Below are positions 17,195-25,257 of a stretch of 64,000 nucleotides of DNA, in pieces (the first letter of the stretch is position 1; every line of letters begins with the position of its first letter). This DNA comes from Hungatella sp. (GTDB lineage Bacteria; Bacillota; Clostridia; Lachnospirales; Lachnospiraceae). The translations under genes were made by a program, and so were the position numbers. The stretch spans positions 496,001 through 560,000 of the forward strand of contig WASS01000015.1 of the NCBI GenBank assembly GCA_009712635.1. The letters run 5' to 3'. Below the pieces are notes generated by a model. It saw nothing but the letters and a program-made list of their open reading frames with translations. It was not told the DNA's origin and did no database searches.

Positions 17195-18584
17195 TTTGAT
17201 TTCTCCCCTCTTTCCTGTCAAGCTGGTTCATTTCATCAGAAATCCTTACTATATAGGAAGTCATGGCTCTAAATTTACTGTAGCTGTCTCCATCTCCCTC
17301 CTCAATATCAGCTGCCAGTCTGGCAACTTCCTTTGTCAGCTTATGAACATTATCCCGGAGGAAATAGATACAGTCCGACTCAGCGGCTTCCCCTCTGACA
17401 ATATCTTCTGCCAGTGCCTTACAGGTGGGAGCACCGCAGGAACCGCAGTCCAGTCCCGGAAATTTTTTCAGAAGCCGTTCTACCTGATTCAGCCTTGCAA
17501 AGCTTTCCATCATGGTATCACCCAGGTGAAATACCGGCTCGTACTGGACCATGCTGGTCCATCTCACAAGTTCTTCCCCTTCTGATTCCATATGGCTTCT
17601 TGCCACAGGCATATATTTACGCAGACGCTTTAACTTTACCTCCGCTACATAAGGGTTTTCAACAGTAAGAACCCCTCCGACGCAGCCCCCGTTACAGGCA
17701 TTTAACTCCACAAATTTTAAATTGGTAAATTTCTGGTCTTCCATATCCTCCAGAACTCGTATGACATTCTCAATCCCGTCTGCAGCCAGATAATCCTCTG
17801 TAAAAAGACCGCTTGCCTCTCCTCCGCTTCTTCCCCAGCTCACGCCGATTTTCCCCGACGTTCCGATCTCCGGTGGTTCTTCTCCTACCGCTTTCATGCA
17901 GGAAAGAAGCCGTGGATAGACATCCTTAATGGCAAGGACTTTATCTACTTCACTGTGATCTGTCCCCAGGGGAGCACGGGCATAAGTCACCTTTGACGGA
18001 CATGGAGAAATAAATATGATCCCGATCTTCTCCCTGGGCAGCCCCGTCTTTTCCATAGCTCTTCTCACCGCAAGTATGGCAGCCACCTCAACCGGAGGAT
18101 TAAGCGGCAGAAGATTGGGGATTAAATTAGGAAAACGAACGCGGATGAGCCGTACCACCGAGGGGCAGGCTGTACTGATTACCGGAAGCTTATCCGGATT
18201 CTTGCTTAAATACCCCCTGGTTGCCTCACTGACCAGTTCCGCTGCCGCACTCACTTCAAATACATCATCGAATCCCATAAGCAGCAGTGCATTAAGCACA
18301 ATGTTCACATCATCTAAGTTATTAAACTGGCTGTACAAAGATGGTGCCGGCAGGGCAACCGTGTATTCAAACTGCTTTAGATCCTCCATGGTATCGTAAA
18401 TGGCATGTTTGGCGTGATGAGGGCATACACGGATGCACTCACCGCAGTCGATACAGAATTTACTGTTAATCTGTGCTTTTTTATTTCTGACCCTGATCGC
18501 CTGGGTGGGGCAGCGCTTAATGCAGTTAATGCAGCCCATGCAGAGATCCTCATCAAGTCTTACAGAATGATAAAATTTATCCAA
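17172..18584 (-). CDS. [FeFe] hydrogenase-like Fe-S protein with PF04060-type Fe-S domain
   Basis: A 470-residue protein. Two [4Fe-4S] ferredoxin motifs (about 15-57) lead into a hydrogenase large-subunit domain and a C-terminal Cys module (LDCGSCGAPTC at about 379-388, plus a Cys near 405). H-cluster motif 1 reads STACPSV: the ligand Cys140 is present but the proton-relay Cys is Ala139. Motif 2 is FISPCPSK (Cys195, Lys198) and motif 3 ELNACNGGC (Cys297, Cys301). All four cluster ligands remain, so it may bind a cluster but work slowly or as a sensor. The start is taken as TTG 18584, preceded by AGAGGTG; a frame from 18605 adds 7 residues. It sits in an operon with a HATPase and two DRTGG proteins. 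Confidence 0.85.
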   Translation of the reverse strand: MDKFYHSVRLDEDLCMGCINCIKRCPTQAIRVRNKKAQINSKFCIDCGECIRVCPHHAKHAIYDTMEDLKQFEYTVALPAPSLYSQFNNLDDVNIVLNALLLMGFDDVFEVSAAAELVSEATRGYLSKNPDKLPVISTACPSVVRLIRVRFPNLIPNLLPLNPPVEVAAILAVRRAMEKTGLPREKIGIIFISPCPSKVTYARAPLGTDHSEVDKVLAIKDVYPRLLSCMKAVGEEPPEIGTSGKIGVSWGRSGGEASGLFTEDYLAADGIENVIRVLEDMEDQKFTNLKFVELNACNGGCVGGVLTVENPYVAEVKLKRLRKYMPVARSHMESEGEELVRWTSMVQYEPVFHLGDTMMESFARLNQVERLLKKFPGLDCGSCGAPTCKALAEDIVRGEAAESDCIYFLRDNVHKLTKEVARLAADIEEGDGDSYSKFRAMTSYIVRISDEMNQLDRKEGRNQNDDKGTD

Positions 18585-18621
18585 TGGCTCACCTCTTTTT
18601 AGCAATCCATATTTTTTGCGG

Positions 18622-19041
18622 TTATAAATTCACCACCATTCGAATGGTGGTTCCTTCTCCTATCACCGTATGTATCTCCATCTCATCGGAATACTTTTTC
18701 ATATTGGGCAGTCCCATTCCTGCACCGAAACCAAGGGAGCGCACCGCATCCGGAGCAGTGGAATATCCGGCCTGCATGGCAAGATCAATATCCGGAATGC
18801 CGGGACCAACATCTTCTAAAACCATCTCAATCCGTTCGGTTGATATATGTACCGTGATCTCCCCGCCTTTGGCATGTATTACCATATTGATCTCTCCTTC
18901 ATACATGGCAATGGCAACCTTGCGAACGGCTTCCGGTGTAACACCCATTTTTTTTAATTTGCTCTTTACATCACTGCTTGCCTCTCCCGCTCTTGTAAAA
19001 TCATCCGGAGAAATCGTATAATGAAACGTAATCACATCCAT
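18622..19041 (-). CDS. Anti-sigma-factor-type HATPase (RsbW/SpoIIAB-like)
   Basis: A 139-residue GHKL ATPase domain without any His-containing dimerisation region. ATP-lid motifs are visible: the N box (YEGEINMVIHA), DVGPGIPD (G1) and GFGAGMGLPNM (G2). Proteins of this shape act as Ser/Thr kinases of anti-sigma factors or of STAS partners. It lies between DRTGG and the hydrogenase-like gene, with 2 bases to the former. A second HATPase gene is in the divergent operon, and a SpoIIE-type phosphatase is 8 kb away; the three may form a phosphosignalling circuit (inference). Confidence 0.85.
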   Translation of the reverse strand: MDVITFHYTISPDDFTRAGEASSDVKSKLKKMGVTPEAVRKVAIAMYEGEINMVIHAKGGEITVHISTERIEMVLEDVGPGIPDIDLAMQAGYSTAPDAVRSLGFGAGMGLPNMKKYSDEMEIHTVIGEGTTIRMVVNL

Positions 19042-19043
19042 AA

Positions 19044-19391
19044 TTAAATCGCACCTCCGTGTAGTCCTGCCTCATAGAGCATTCCGCAGGCAGAAAACAT
19101 GCGGTGCCCGGTGGACAGAAGAATAATCCCCCTCTCAGCCGCCATCTGGAGCATGGCTTCATCTGGCTTTTTCCCTCTTACAAACACGATGCACACAATA
19201 TCAAGCATTTCAGCAGTCCGAACCACCTGGGGGTTGCATAGTCCTGTGAGCAATACAGAATGATCCTTAGAATAAGCAAGAACATCACTCATCATGTCAG
19301 AACCGCAGGCGCTTTTCACCTCTTCAGACAGATGCTCCTCTCCCACCAGCACTTTTGCACCCAGTATTTTCCTGATATCTTCGACTGTCAT
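19044..19391 (-). CDS. DRTGG domain protein (second copy)
   Basis: A 115-residue paralogue of the protein at 16850-17194, beginning MTVEDIRKILGAKVLVGEE. ATG 19391 is preceded by GGAGGAAAAGGG; an upstream ATG at 19409 overlaps that ribosome site and is less likely. The conserved DRTGG-like pattern includes VLLTGLCNPQVVRTAEML, IVCIVFVRGKKPDE and ILLSTGHRMFSACGML. It is the first gene of the leftward five-gene operon and faces the NuoE gene across about 210 bases. Confidence 0.78.
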   Translation of the reverse strand: MTVEDIRKILGAKVLVGEEHLSEEVKSACGSDMMSDVLAYSKDHSVLLTGLCNPQVVRTAEMLDIVCIVFVRGKKPDEAMLQMAAERGIILLSTGHRMFSACGMLYEAGLHGGAI

Positions 19392-19448
19392 ATGGCCCTT
19401 TTCCTCCATCCATTCACGCTATTCAAACAATTCAAGACATTATTGATA

Positions 19449-19457
19449 ATTATATCA
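19449..19457 (-). promoter_or_regulatory. Extended -10 for the leftward DRTGG-hydrogenase-PHP operon
   Basis: On the minus strand TGATATAAT (19457-19449) is an extended -10 box about 58 bases before ATG 19391. The -35 region is weak. Confidence 0.4.
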
Positions 19458-19600
19458 TAAATAGTGCCTCAAGTGTATAAATTTCCCACGTAATGTTTGT
19501 TATTTTTTTGTCGAATCTTGATTAAAACTATAGATTTTTTCTCAATAACATGATAAAATATCAGTTACATTGCATAAGCAACATTGAAGGAGGTTATCAA

Positions 19601-20095
19601 ATGACTTGTAAAAAACAAGGCGTCCAGTTTAGCGGGACAAAAGAGCAGGAAATTGCTTTGAAAGAAATGATTTCCCAGCTCAAAGATACAAAAGGATCTC
19701 TTATGCCTATCATGCAGAAGGCACAGGATATCTATGGTTATCTTCCAATTGAAGTTCAGACCATAATTTCTGATGAAACGGGTATTCCCCTTGAGAAGAT
19801 TTATGGTGTTGCCACTTTTTATGCCCAGTTTGCACTTCAGCCTAAGGGCAAATATCAGGTATCAGTTTGTCTTGGAACCGCATGCTACGTAAAAGGCTCC
19901 GGTGACATTTTCCATAAAATTGAGGATATTCTTGGTATCACCAACGGAGAATGCACTCCGGATGGAAAGTTTTCTTTAGACTCCTGCCGCTGCGTAGGTG
20001 CCTGCGGTCTGGCTCCTGTCATGATGGTGAACGGAGAAGTTTACGGAAGACTGACAGTCGATGATGTTCCAGGTATTTTAGCCAAATACGAATAA
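19601..20095 (+). CDS. hydC: NuoE-like [2Fe-2S] subunit of the bifurcating hydrogenase (HydC type)
   Basis: A 164-residue thioredoxin-like ferredoxin subunit. An N-terminal helical region is followed by the fold binding [2Fe-2S] through CLGTAC (about 99-104) and CRCVGACG (about 139-146). It belongs to the electron-bifurcating [FeFe] hydrogenase with the NuoF-like and HydA subunits downstream; these enzymes couple NADH and reduced ferredoxin to H2. ATG 19601 follows AAGGAGG. It is the first gene of the operon. The gene name follows Thermotoga usage. Confidence 0.93.
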   Translation: MTCKKQGVQFSGTKEQEIALKEMISQLKDTKGSLMPIMQKAQDIYGYLPIEVQTIISDETGIPLEKIYGVATFYAQFALQPKGKYQVSVCLGTACYVKGSGDIFHKIEDILGITNGECTPDGKFSLDSCRCVGACGLAPVMMVNGEVYGRLTVDDVPGILAKYE

Positions 20096-20107
20096 TTACA
20101 TACGCTT

Positions 20108-20665
20108 ATGATGACAGAGATTTCTTTAAATATTTTGGATGTGGCAGAGAACTCCACACGGGCAGGCGCCAGCCTGGTTACCATTCTTGTTTCTGTGAAT
20201 ACCTCTACAGATGAATTGACCGTCCAGCTTTCTGACGACGGCTGCGGAATGACAAAAGAACAGTTAGAACACGTAACAGACCCGTTTTTTACCACCCGCC
20301 AGACCAGAAAGGTCGGACTTGGTATTCCGTTTTTCAAATATGCAGCGGAATCCACGGGAGGGAGTTTCTCTATCGAATCGAAACCGGGTATCGGAACGAA
20401 GACAACTGCTGTGTTCGGACTCTCCCACATAGACCGAATGCCCTTAGGTGACATGAACAGTACCATTCAGACACTGATCACCTGCCATCCGGATACAGAT
20501 TTTCTCTATATCTATCGTTATAACGAAGCGTCCTTTGAGCTGGATACCAGACTCTTTCGGGAGATTCTGGGTGAGATTGCCTTTGACACACCCGAGGTAG
20601 CCGCTTATATAAAGGAATATTTATTTGAAAACAAATTGGAGACTGATGGAGGCGCGGTCATTTAG
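20108..20665 (+). CDS. HATPase-domain protein of the hydrogenase operon
   Basis: A 185-residue GHKL ATPase. The N box (ISLNILDVAENSTRAGA), SDDGCGM (G1), FTTRQTRKVGLGIPFF (F and G2) and GIGTKTT are all present. There is no His phosphoacceptor region. After about residue 115 comes a C-terminal extension of 70 residues (TDFLYIYRYNEASFELD...) without a known match. The gene is 12 bases after NuoE and 24 before the ferredoxin gene. This HATPase is a standard companion of clostridial hydABC operons, but its target is not known. A regulatory kinase or redox-linked switch is plausible. Confidence 0.88.
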   Translation: MMTEISLNILDVAENSTRAGASLVTILVSVNTSTDELTVQLSDDGCGMTKEQLEHVTDPFFTTRQTRKVGLGIPFFKYAAESTGGSFSIESKPGIGTKTTAVFGLSHIDRMPLGDMNSTIQTLITCHPDTDFLYIYRYNEASFELDTRLFREILGEIAFDTPEVAAYIKEYLFENKLETDGGAVI

Positions 20666-20689
20666 ACCCGTCAGAATTGGAGGATAAAC

Positions 20690-21067
20690 ATGAAGACTCT
20701 TGAAGAATTAAAAGCAATTCGGGAGAAGATGCAGAGTCAGGTCAGCATGCGCGGAGAAGATCACGCCCGTACCCGTATTTTAGTTGGTATGGCAACATGC
20801 GGAATTGCAAGCGGAGCAAGACCTGTTCTTAATAAATTGTCAGATCTGGTTCAGGAGAACCACATGACAGACCGTTTTTCTGTTACCCAGACAGGCTGTA
20901 TCGGTTTATGCCAGTACGAGCCTATCGTAGAAGTGTTAGAACCGGGCAAAGAAAAAGTAACCTACATAAAGATGACAGCGGAGAAGGCAGAGGAAGTTTA
21001 TAAAGAGCATCTTATTGGCGGACACGTTGTTCAAAACTACACATTATCATCTGCGGATATTAAATAA
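20690..21067 (+). CDS. [2Fe-2S] thioredoxin-like ferredoxin of the hydrogenase operon
   Basis: A 125-residue thioredoxin-like ferredoxin. The cluster ligands are expected in TCGIASGA (about residue 37) and TGCIGLCQYEP (about 68-78). It resembles the N-terminal domain of HydB/NuoF, so it may be an extra electron carrier or subunit in the complex. An N-terminal helix precedes the fold. It lies 24 bases after the HATPase and 12 before hydB. Confidence 0.88.
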   Translation: MKTLEELKAIREKMQSQVSMRGEDHARTRILVGMATCGIASGARPVLNKLSDLVQENHMTDRFSVTQTGCIGLCQYEPIVEVLEPGKEKVTYIKMTAEKAEEVYKEHLIGGHVVQNYTLSSADIK

Positions 21068-21079
21068 GGAGGAATCAGG

Positions 21080-22867
21080 ATGTATCGTTCACATGTATTG
21101 GTTTGCGGCGGTACCGGATGTACTTCCTCCGGAAGCCAGCAGATTATGGTTAAATTAAGAGATGAATTAGGAAATCAGGGTCTTTCTGAAGAGGTATCCG
21201 TAGTACAGACAGGCTGTCATGGCCTTTGTGCTCTGGGACCCATTATGATTATCTACCCAGATGCAACTTTTTATGCAATGGTAAAAGAAGAGGATATTCC
21301 GGAAATTGTTAGTGAACACTTATTAAAGGGACGTCCGGTTGAACGTCTTCTTTATAACGAAACAGTAACTCCTAACGGAATCAAAGCTTTAAGTGATACC
21401 GATTTTTATAAAAAGCAGCACAGAATTGCTTTAAGAAACTGCGGTGTTATTAATCCGGAAGAAATCGAAGAATACATCGGTACCGGCGGATATCAGGCAC
21501 TTGGTAAGGTTCTTACCGAGATGACTCCTGACGACGTAATCCAGACTCTTTTAGACAGCGGATTAAGAGGACGCGGCGGCGCTGGCTTCCCTACCGGAAT
21601 GAAGTGGAAACTGGCAAAGCAGAATGATGCTGATCAGAAGTATGTATGCTGTAACGCAGATGAGGGTGACCCAGGCGCATTCATGGATCGTTCCGTATTA
21701 GAGGGAGATCCTCATGCATTACTGGAAGCCATGACTATCGCAGGTTATGCAATCGGCGCATCCCAGGGCTTTATCTACGTTCGTGCTGAGTACCCAATCG
21801 CTGTTGATCGTCTTAAAATCGCCATTGCACAGGCCAGAGAGATGGAACTTTTAGGTGATGATATCTTCGGAACAGGCTTTTCCTTTGATATTGATCTCCG
21901 TCTGGGTGCAGGTGCATTCGTATGCGGCGAGGAAACTGCATTGATGGTATCCATCGAAGGTAACCGTGGTGAACCAAGACCAAGACCTCCGTTCCCGGCT
22001 CAGAAAGGTTTGTTCGGCAAACCAACCATCTTAAACAATGTTGAAACTTATGCAAATATCCCACAGATCATCTTAAACGGCCCGGAATGGTTTGCATCCA
22101 TGGGTACAGAGAAATCCAAGGGAACAAAAGTATTCGCTTTAGGCGGCAAGATTCACAACACCGGTCTGGTAGAAGTTCCAATGGGTACCACACTGCGTGA
22201 AATCATCGAGGAAATCGGCGGCGGCATTCCTAACGGGAAGAAATTTAAAGCTGCCCAGACCGGCGGACCTTCCGGCGGCTGTATTCCTACCGAGCACTAC
22301 GATATTCCAATCGATTACGATAACCTTCTGTCAATCGGCTCCATGATGGGTTCTGGCGGTCTGATCGTAATGGATGAGACCGACTGTATGGTTGATATCG
22401 CGAAGTTCTTCTTAGAGTTTACAGTTGAGGAATCCTGCGGTAAATGTACTCCGTGCCGTATCGGTACCAAGCGTATGCTTGAGATACTTGACAAGGTTAC
22501 AAAAGGACAGGCAAAACCAGAAGATATTGACCGTTTAGAAGAACTGTGCTATTACGTGAAAGCCAACTCTGCATGCGGACTTGGCCAGACAGCTCCAAAC
22601 CCGGTACTTTCTACCTTAAAGTACTTCCGTGACGAATACGATGCCCATATTTATGACAAGAAATGTCCGGCTGGTGTATGTAAGGCACTTCTTTCCTACT
22701 ACATCGATGCTGACAAGTGCAAGGGCTGTACACTTTGTGCAAGAAACTGTCCTGCTAACGCCATTACCGGCTCCGTAAAGAACCTGCATGTGATTGATCC
22801 TGAGAAATGTATCAAGTGCGGTGTTTGTATGGAGAAATGTAAATTTGGCGCTGTCTATAAAAAATAA
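21080..22867 (+). CDS. hydB: NuoF-like diaphorase subunit of the bifurcating hydrogenase (HydB type)
   Basis: A 595-residue subunit with four parts: an N-terminal [2Fe-2S] thioredoxin-like domain (CGGTGCTSSG and TGCHGLCALGP, 1-90); an NAD/FMN-binding NuoF domain with GLRGRGGAGFPTGMKW (about 161-176) and CNADEGDPGAFMDR; a [4Fe-4S] site ESCGKCTPCRIGTKR (about 452-466); and two C-terminal [4Fe-4S] motifs (about 543-590). It is the site of NADH oxidation and flavin-based bifurcation. It begins after an AAGGAGG-type site and ends 17 bases before the hydA ATG. Length and domain order match HydB. Confidence 0.95.
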   Translation: MYRSHVLVCGGTGCTSSGSQQIMVKLRDELGNQGLSEEVSVVQTGCHGLCALGPIMIIYPDATFYAMVKEEDIPEIVSEHLLKGRPVERLLYNETVTPNGIKALSDTDFYKKQHRIALRNCGVINPEEIEEYIGTGGYQALGKVLTEMTPDDVIQTLLDSGLRGRGGAGFPTGMKWKLAKQNDADQKYVCCNADEGDPGAFMDRSVLEGDPHALLEAMTIAGYAIGASQGFIYVRAEYPIAVDRLKIAIAQAREMELLGDDIFGTGFSFDIDLRLGAGAFVCGEETALMVSIEGNRGEPRPRPPFPAQKGLFGKPTILNNVETYANIPQIILNGPEWFASMGTEKSKGTKVFALGGKIHNTGLVEVPMGTTLREIIEEIGGGIPNGKKFKAAQTGGPSGGCIPTEHYDIPIDYDNLLSIGSMMGSGGLIVMDETDCMVDIAKFFLEFTVEESCGKCTPCRIGTKRMLEILDKVTKGQAKPEDIDRLEELCYYVKANSACGLGQTAPNPVLSTLKYFRDEYDAHIYDKKCPAGVCKALLSYYIDADKCKGCTLCARNCPANAITGSVKNLHVIDPEKCIKCGVCMEKCKFGAVYKK

Positions 22868-22884
22868 TGGAGGGAGATTGTATC

Positions 22885-24630
22885 ATGGAGAATATTACTA
22901 TAAAAATCAATGGCATGGACGTAAGCGCTCCGGCAGGCTCCACCATTTTGGAAGCTGCCAGACTTGCCCAGGTAGAGATACCGACTTTATGCTTTTTAAA
23001 AGATACCAATGAGATTGCAGCCTGCAGACTCTGTACCGTTGAGATCAACGGAGGCAGACTTGCTGCTTCCTGCGTATACCCAATTAATCCAGGCTTAGAG
23101 GTAAAGACCAATACTCCAAGCCTTCGTGAATACAGAAAGAAAACACTTCAGCTGATTCTTTCCAACCATGACCGTTCCTGCTTATCCTGCGTACGCAGCG
23201 GAAACTGCGAACTGCAGACTTTATGTAAGGAAATGGGCGTGGATGCAGATGACTACTTTGACGGTGACAAGACTCCTTCCGTTCTGGATGAGAGTGCCGC
23301 TCACATGGTCAGAGACAACAGTAAATGTATTCTTTGCCGCCGTTGTACTGCAGTTTGTGAGAAAGTACAGGGAATTGGTGTAATCGGACCAAACGATCGT
23401 GGATTTGCCACATTTATCGGTTCTGCCTTTGATATGGGACTGGGAGAAACCAGCTGTGTTTCCTGCGGACAGTGTATCGCAGTATGCCCTACAGGTGCTC
23501 TTTATGAAAAATCAAGTATTGATGAAGTAGCTGCTGCCATAGCAGATCCTGCAAAGCATGTTATCGTTCAGACTGCACCATCTGTACGTGCTGCTCTTGG
23601 TGAGGAATTTGATTACCCAATCGGAACCAATGTGGAAGGTAAGATGGCTGCTGCTCTCAGAAGACTTGGCTTTGATAAAATATTTGATACCAACTTCAGT
23701 GCAGATTTAACCATTATGGAAGAAGCTCACGAGTTCATCGAGCGTGTACAGCACGGCGGTGTTCTTCCTATGATTACTTCCTGCTCACCAGGCTGGGTTA
23801 AATACTGCGAGCACTACTTCCCGGATATGACAGAGAATTTATCTTCCTGTAAATCTCCGCAGCAGATGTTCGGTGCCATTGCCAAATCCTACTATGCAGA
23901 AAAGATGGGCATCAAGCCGGAAGATATCGTTTCTGTCAGCATTATGCCATGTACTGCAAAGAAATTTGAGATCGGCAGAGATGATCAGGATGCCAACGGC
24001 GTTGCTGATGTGGATTATTCCTTAACTACCAGAGAATTAGCCAGAATGATCAAACAGGCGGGTATTCGTTTTAACAATCTTCCTGACGAAGAGTTTGACG
24101 CTCCTCTGGGTATTTATTCCGGTGCTGGCGTAATCTTCGGTGCTACCGGCGGCGTTATGGAAGCTGCTCTTCGTACTGCTGTAGAGACATTAACCGGTGA
24201 AGAACTGAAGAAACTGGATTTCACTGATGTCCGCGGTACAGAAGGGATCAAGGAAGCCACCTATCATGTTGGCGATATGGATGTAAAAGTTGCTGTTGCT
24301 TCCGGTCTTGGCAATGCAAGAGACCTTTTAAACAAGGTTAAATCCGGTGAAGCTGATTACCACTTCATCGAGATCATGGGTTGCCCTGGCGGTTGTGTAA
24401 ACGGCGGCGGTCAGCCTCAGCAGCCAGGATATGTGCGTAACACTACAGATATCCGCACACTGCGTGCAAAAGTTCTCTACGATACCGATGCAGCTGCACC
24501 GATTCGTAAATCTCATGAGAACCCTGCAATCAAGGAACTCTATGCTACCTATCTTGGCGAACCTGGAAGTGAAAAAGCACATCACCTGCTTCACACCAGC
24601 TACGTAAAAAGATCAATTAATAATAATTAG
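22885..24630 (+). CDS. hydA: Catalytic [FeFe] hydrogenase subunit, NADH/ferredoxin-dependent (HydA type)
   Basis: A 581-residue catalytic subunit. In order: a plant-type [2Fe-2S] domain (1-75, with CRLCTVEI), a His-Cys [4Fe-4S] module (HDRSCLSCVRSGNC), two [4Fe-4S] motifs (about 148-205), then the H-cluster domain. Motif 1 is TSCSPGW at 298-304, motif 2 MPCTAKKFE and motif 3 EIMGCPGGCVNGGG. The Ser in TSCSPGW differs from the TSCCPGW of monomeric clostridial enzymes; I believe this form is common in multimeric enzymes but could not check. The start is ATG 22885 behind GGAGGGAG; the frame to 22867 overlaps the upstream stop. It is the last gene of the operon. Confidence 0.95.
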   Translation: MENITIKINGMDVSAPAGSTILEAARLAQVEIPTLCFLKDTNEIAACRLCTVEINGGRLAASCVYPINPGLEVKTNTPSLREYRKKTLQLILSNHDRSCLSCVRSGNCELQTLCKEMGVDADDYFDGDKTPSVLDESAAHMVRDNSKCILCRRCTAVCEKVQGIGVIGPNDRGFATFIGSAFDMGLGETSCVSCGQCIAVCPTGALYEKSSIDEVAAAIADPAKHVIVQTAPSVRAALGEEFDYPIGTNVEGKMAAALRRLGFDKIFDTNFSADLTIMEEAHEFIERVQHGGVLPMITSCSPGWVKYCEHYFPDMTENLSSCKSPQQMFGAIAKSYYAEKMGIKPEDIVSVSIMPCTAKKFEIGRDDQDANGVADVDYSLTTRELARMIKQAGIRFNNLPDEEFDAPLGIYSGAGVIFGATGGVMEAALRTAVETLTGEELKKLDFTDVRGTEGIKEATYHVGDMDVKVAVASGLGNARDLLNKVKSGEADYHFIEIMGCPGGCVNGGGQPQQPGYVRNTTDIRTLRAKVLYDTDAAAPIRKSHENPAIKELYATYLGEPGSEKAHHLLHTSYVKRSINNN

Positions 24631-24639
24631 TTAATTTTC

Positions 24640-24673
24640 AAACTCCTTCTGCCTGGTCAGAAGGAGTTTTTTT
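24640..24673 (+). terminator. Intrinsic terminator of the hyd operon
   Basis: AACTCCTTCTG at 24641-24651 pairs with CAGAAGGAGTT at 24658-24668, followed by a T run, ten bases after the hydA stop. Confidence 0.9.
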
Positions 24674-24749
24674 GTCATAAAAAGGAAATGAAATGAAAAA
24701 TGCATGGATCGTCTTAAATTCTCCATACTATGACTGGAGGTGATGAGAC

Positions 24750-24923
24750 ATGAGCCCAAAAGAATTAAATTATATTGAAGACGCTCTCGGACATGAAAAT
24801 TTCTTAAAAACCCAGTGCCAGGATGCTGCACAAAATTTACAGGATCCTGAATTAAAAGCCTGCGCACAGCAGCTGCAGCAAAAACACCAGCAGATTTTTG
24901 ATAACATCTATAAATTAGTGTAA
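24750..24923 (+). CDS. 57-aa spore coat-like small protein
   Basis: A 57-residue protein starting at ATG 24750 behind GGAGGTGAT. It is helical and rich in Gln, Ala and Lys (LNYIEDALGHENFL, LQQKHQQIFDNIYKL), similar in style to short clostridial CotF-like or ferritin-like coat fragments. It ends 12 bases before the next gene and TAAGGAGG links the two. The Cys residues at 23 and 38 may form disulfides. The gene is supported by both ribosome sites and the pairing. Confidence 0.65.
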   Translation: MSPKELNYIEDALGHENFLKTQCQDAAQNLQDPELKACAQQLQQKHQQIFDNIYKLV

Positions 24924-24935
24924 GGAGGAAGCAAG

Positions 24936-25181
24936 ATGGACGATAAGTGTATTATGGAAAACTTACTCAACGTCACAAAGGGTGCCTGTGATTTATATCT
25001 GCACGGAACCATCGAGTCCCCTACCATGAATGTACACCAGGCATTTGACAATGCGTTAAATGATACGCTGTGCATGCAGGACGATATCTATAAAAAGATG
25101 TCCGCCAAGGGATGGTATACCACAGAACAGGCAGAACAGCAGAAAGTATCCAAAATAAAGAATCAGTTTGCAGGAATGTAA
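24936..25181 (+). CDS. CotF-like spore coat protein
   Basis: An 81-residue helical protein (MDDKCIMENLLNVTKGACDLYLHGTIES...). The layout of two helices separated by a Pro-containing turn, then YKKMSAKGWYTTEQAEQQKV, is typical of the C-terminal half of CotF-family spore coat proteins. The window is from a spore former if this is right. The upstream 57-aa protein could be the other half of the fold. The ribosome site AAGGAGG is strong. Confidence 0.75.
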   Translation: MDDKCIMENLLNVTKGACDLYLHGTIESPTMNVHQAFDNALNDTLCMQDDIYKKMSAKGWYTTEQAEQQKVSKIKNQFAGM

Positions 25182-25195
25182 GCAGATTTATCATT

Positions 25196-25230
25196 AAAAA
25201 AGTCCCTGCCGGATTATAATCTGGCAGGGA
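25196..25230 (-). terminator. Intrinsic terminator of the sensory hydrogenase operon
   Basis: CCCTGCC at 25204-25210 pairs with GGCAGGG at 25223-25229, and the A run at 25196-25201 gives a T run on the minus strand. On the plus strand it is only weakly terminator-like. Confidence 0.75.
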
Positions 25231-25257
25231 TACTTATATCTGTTACTCTTATCTTAT

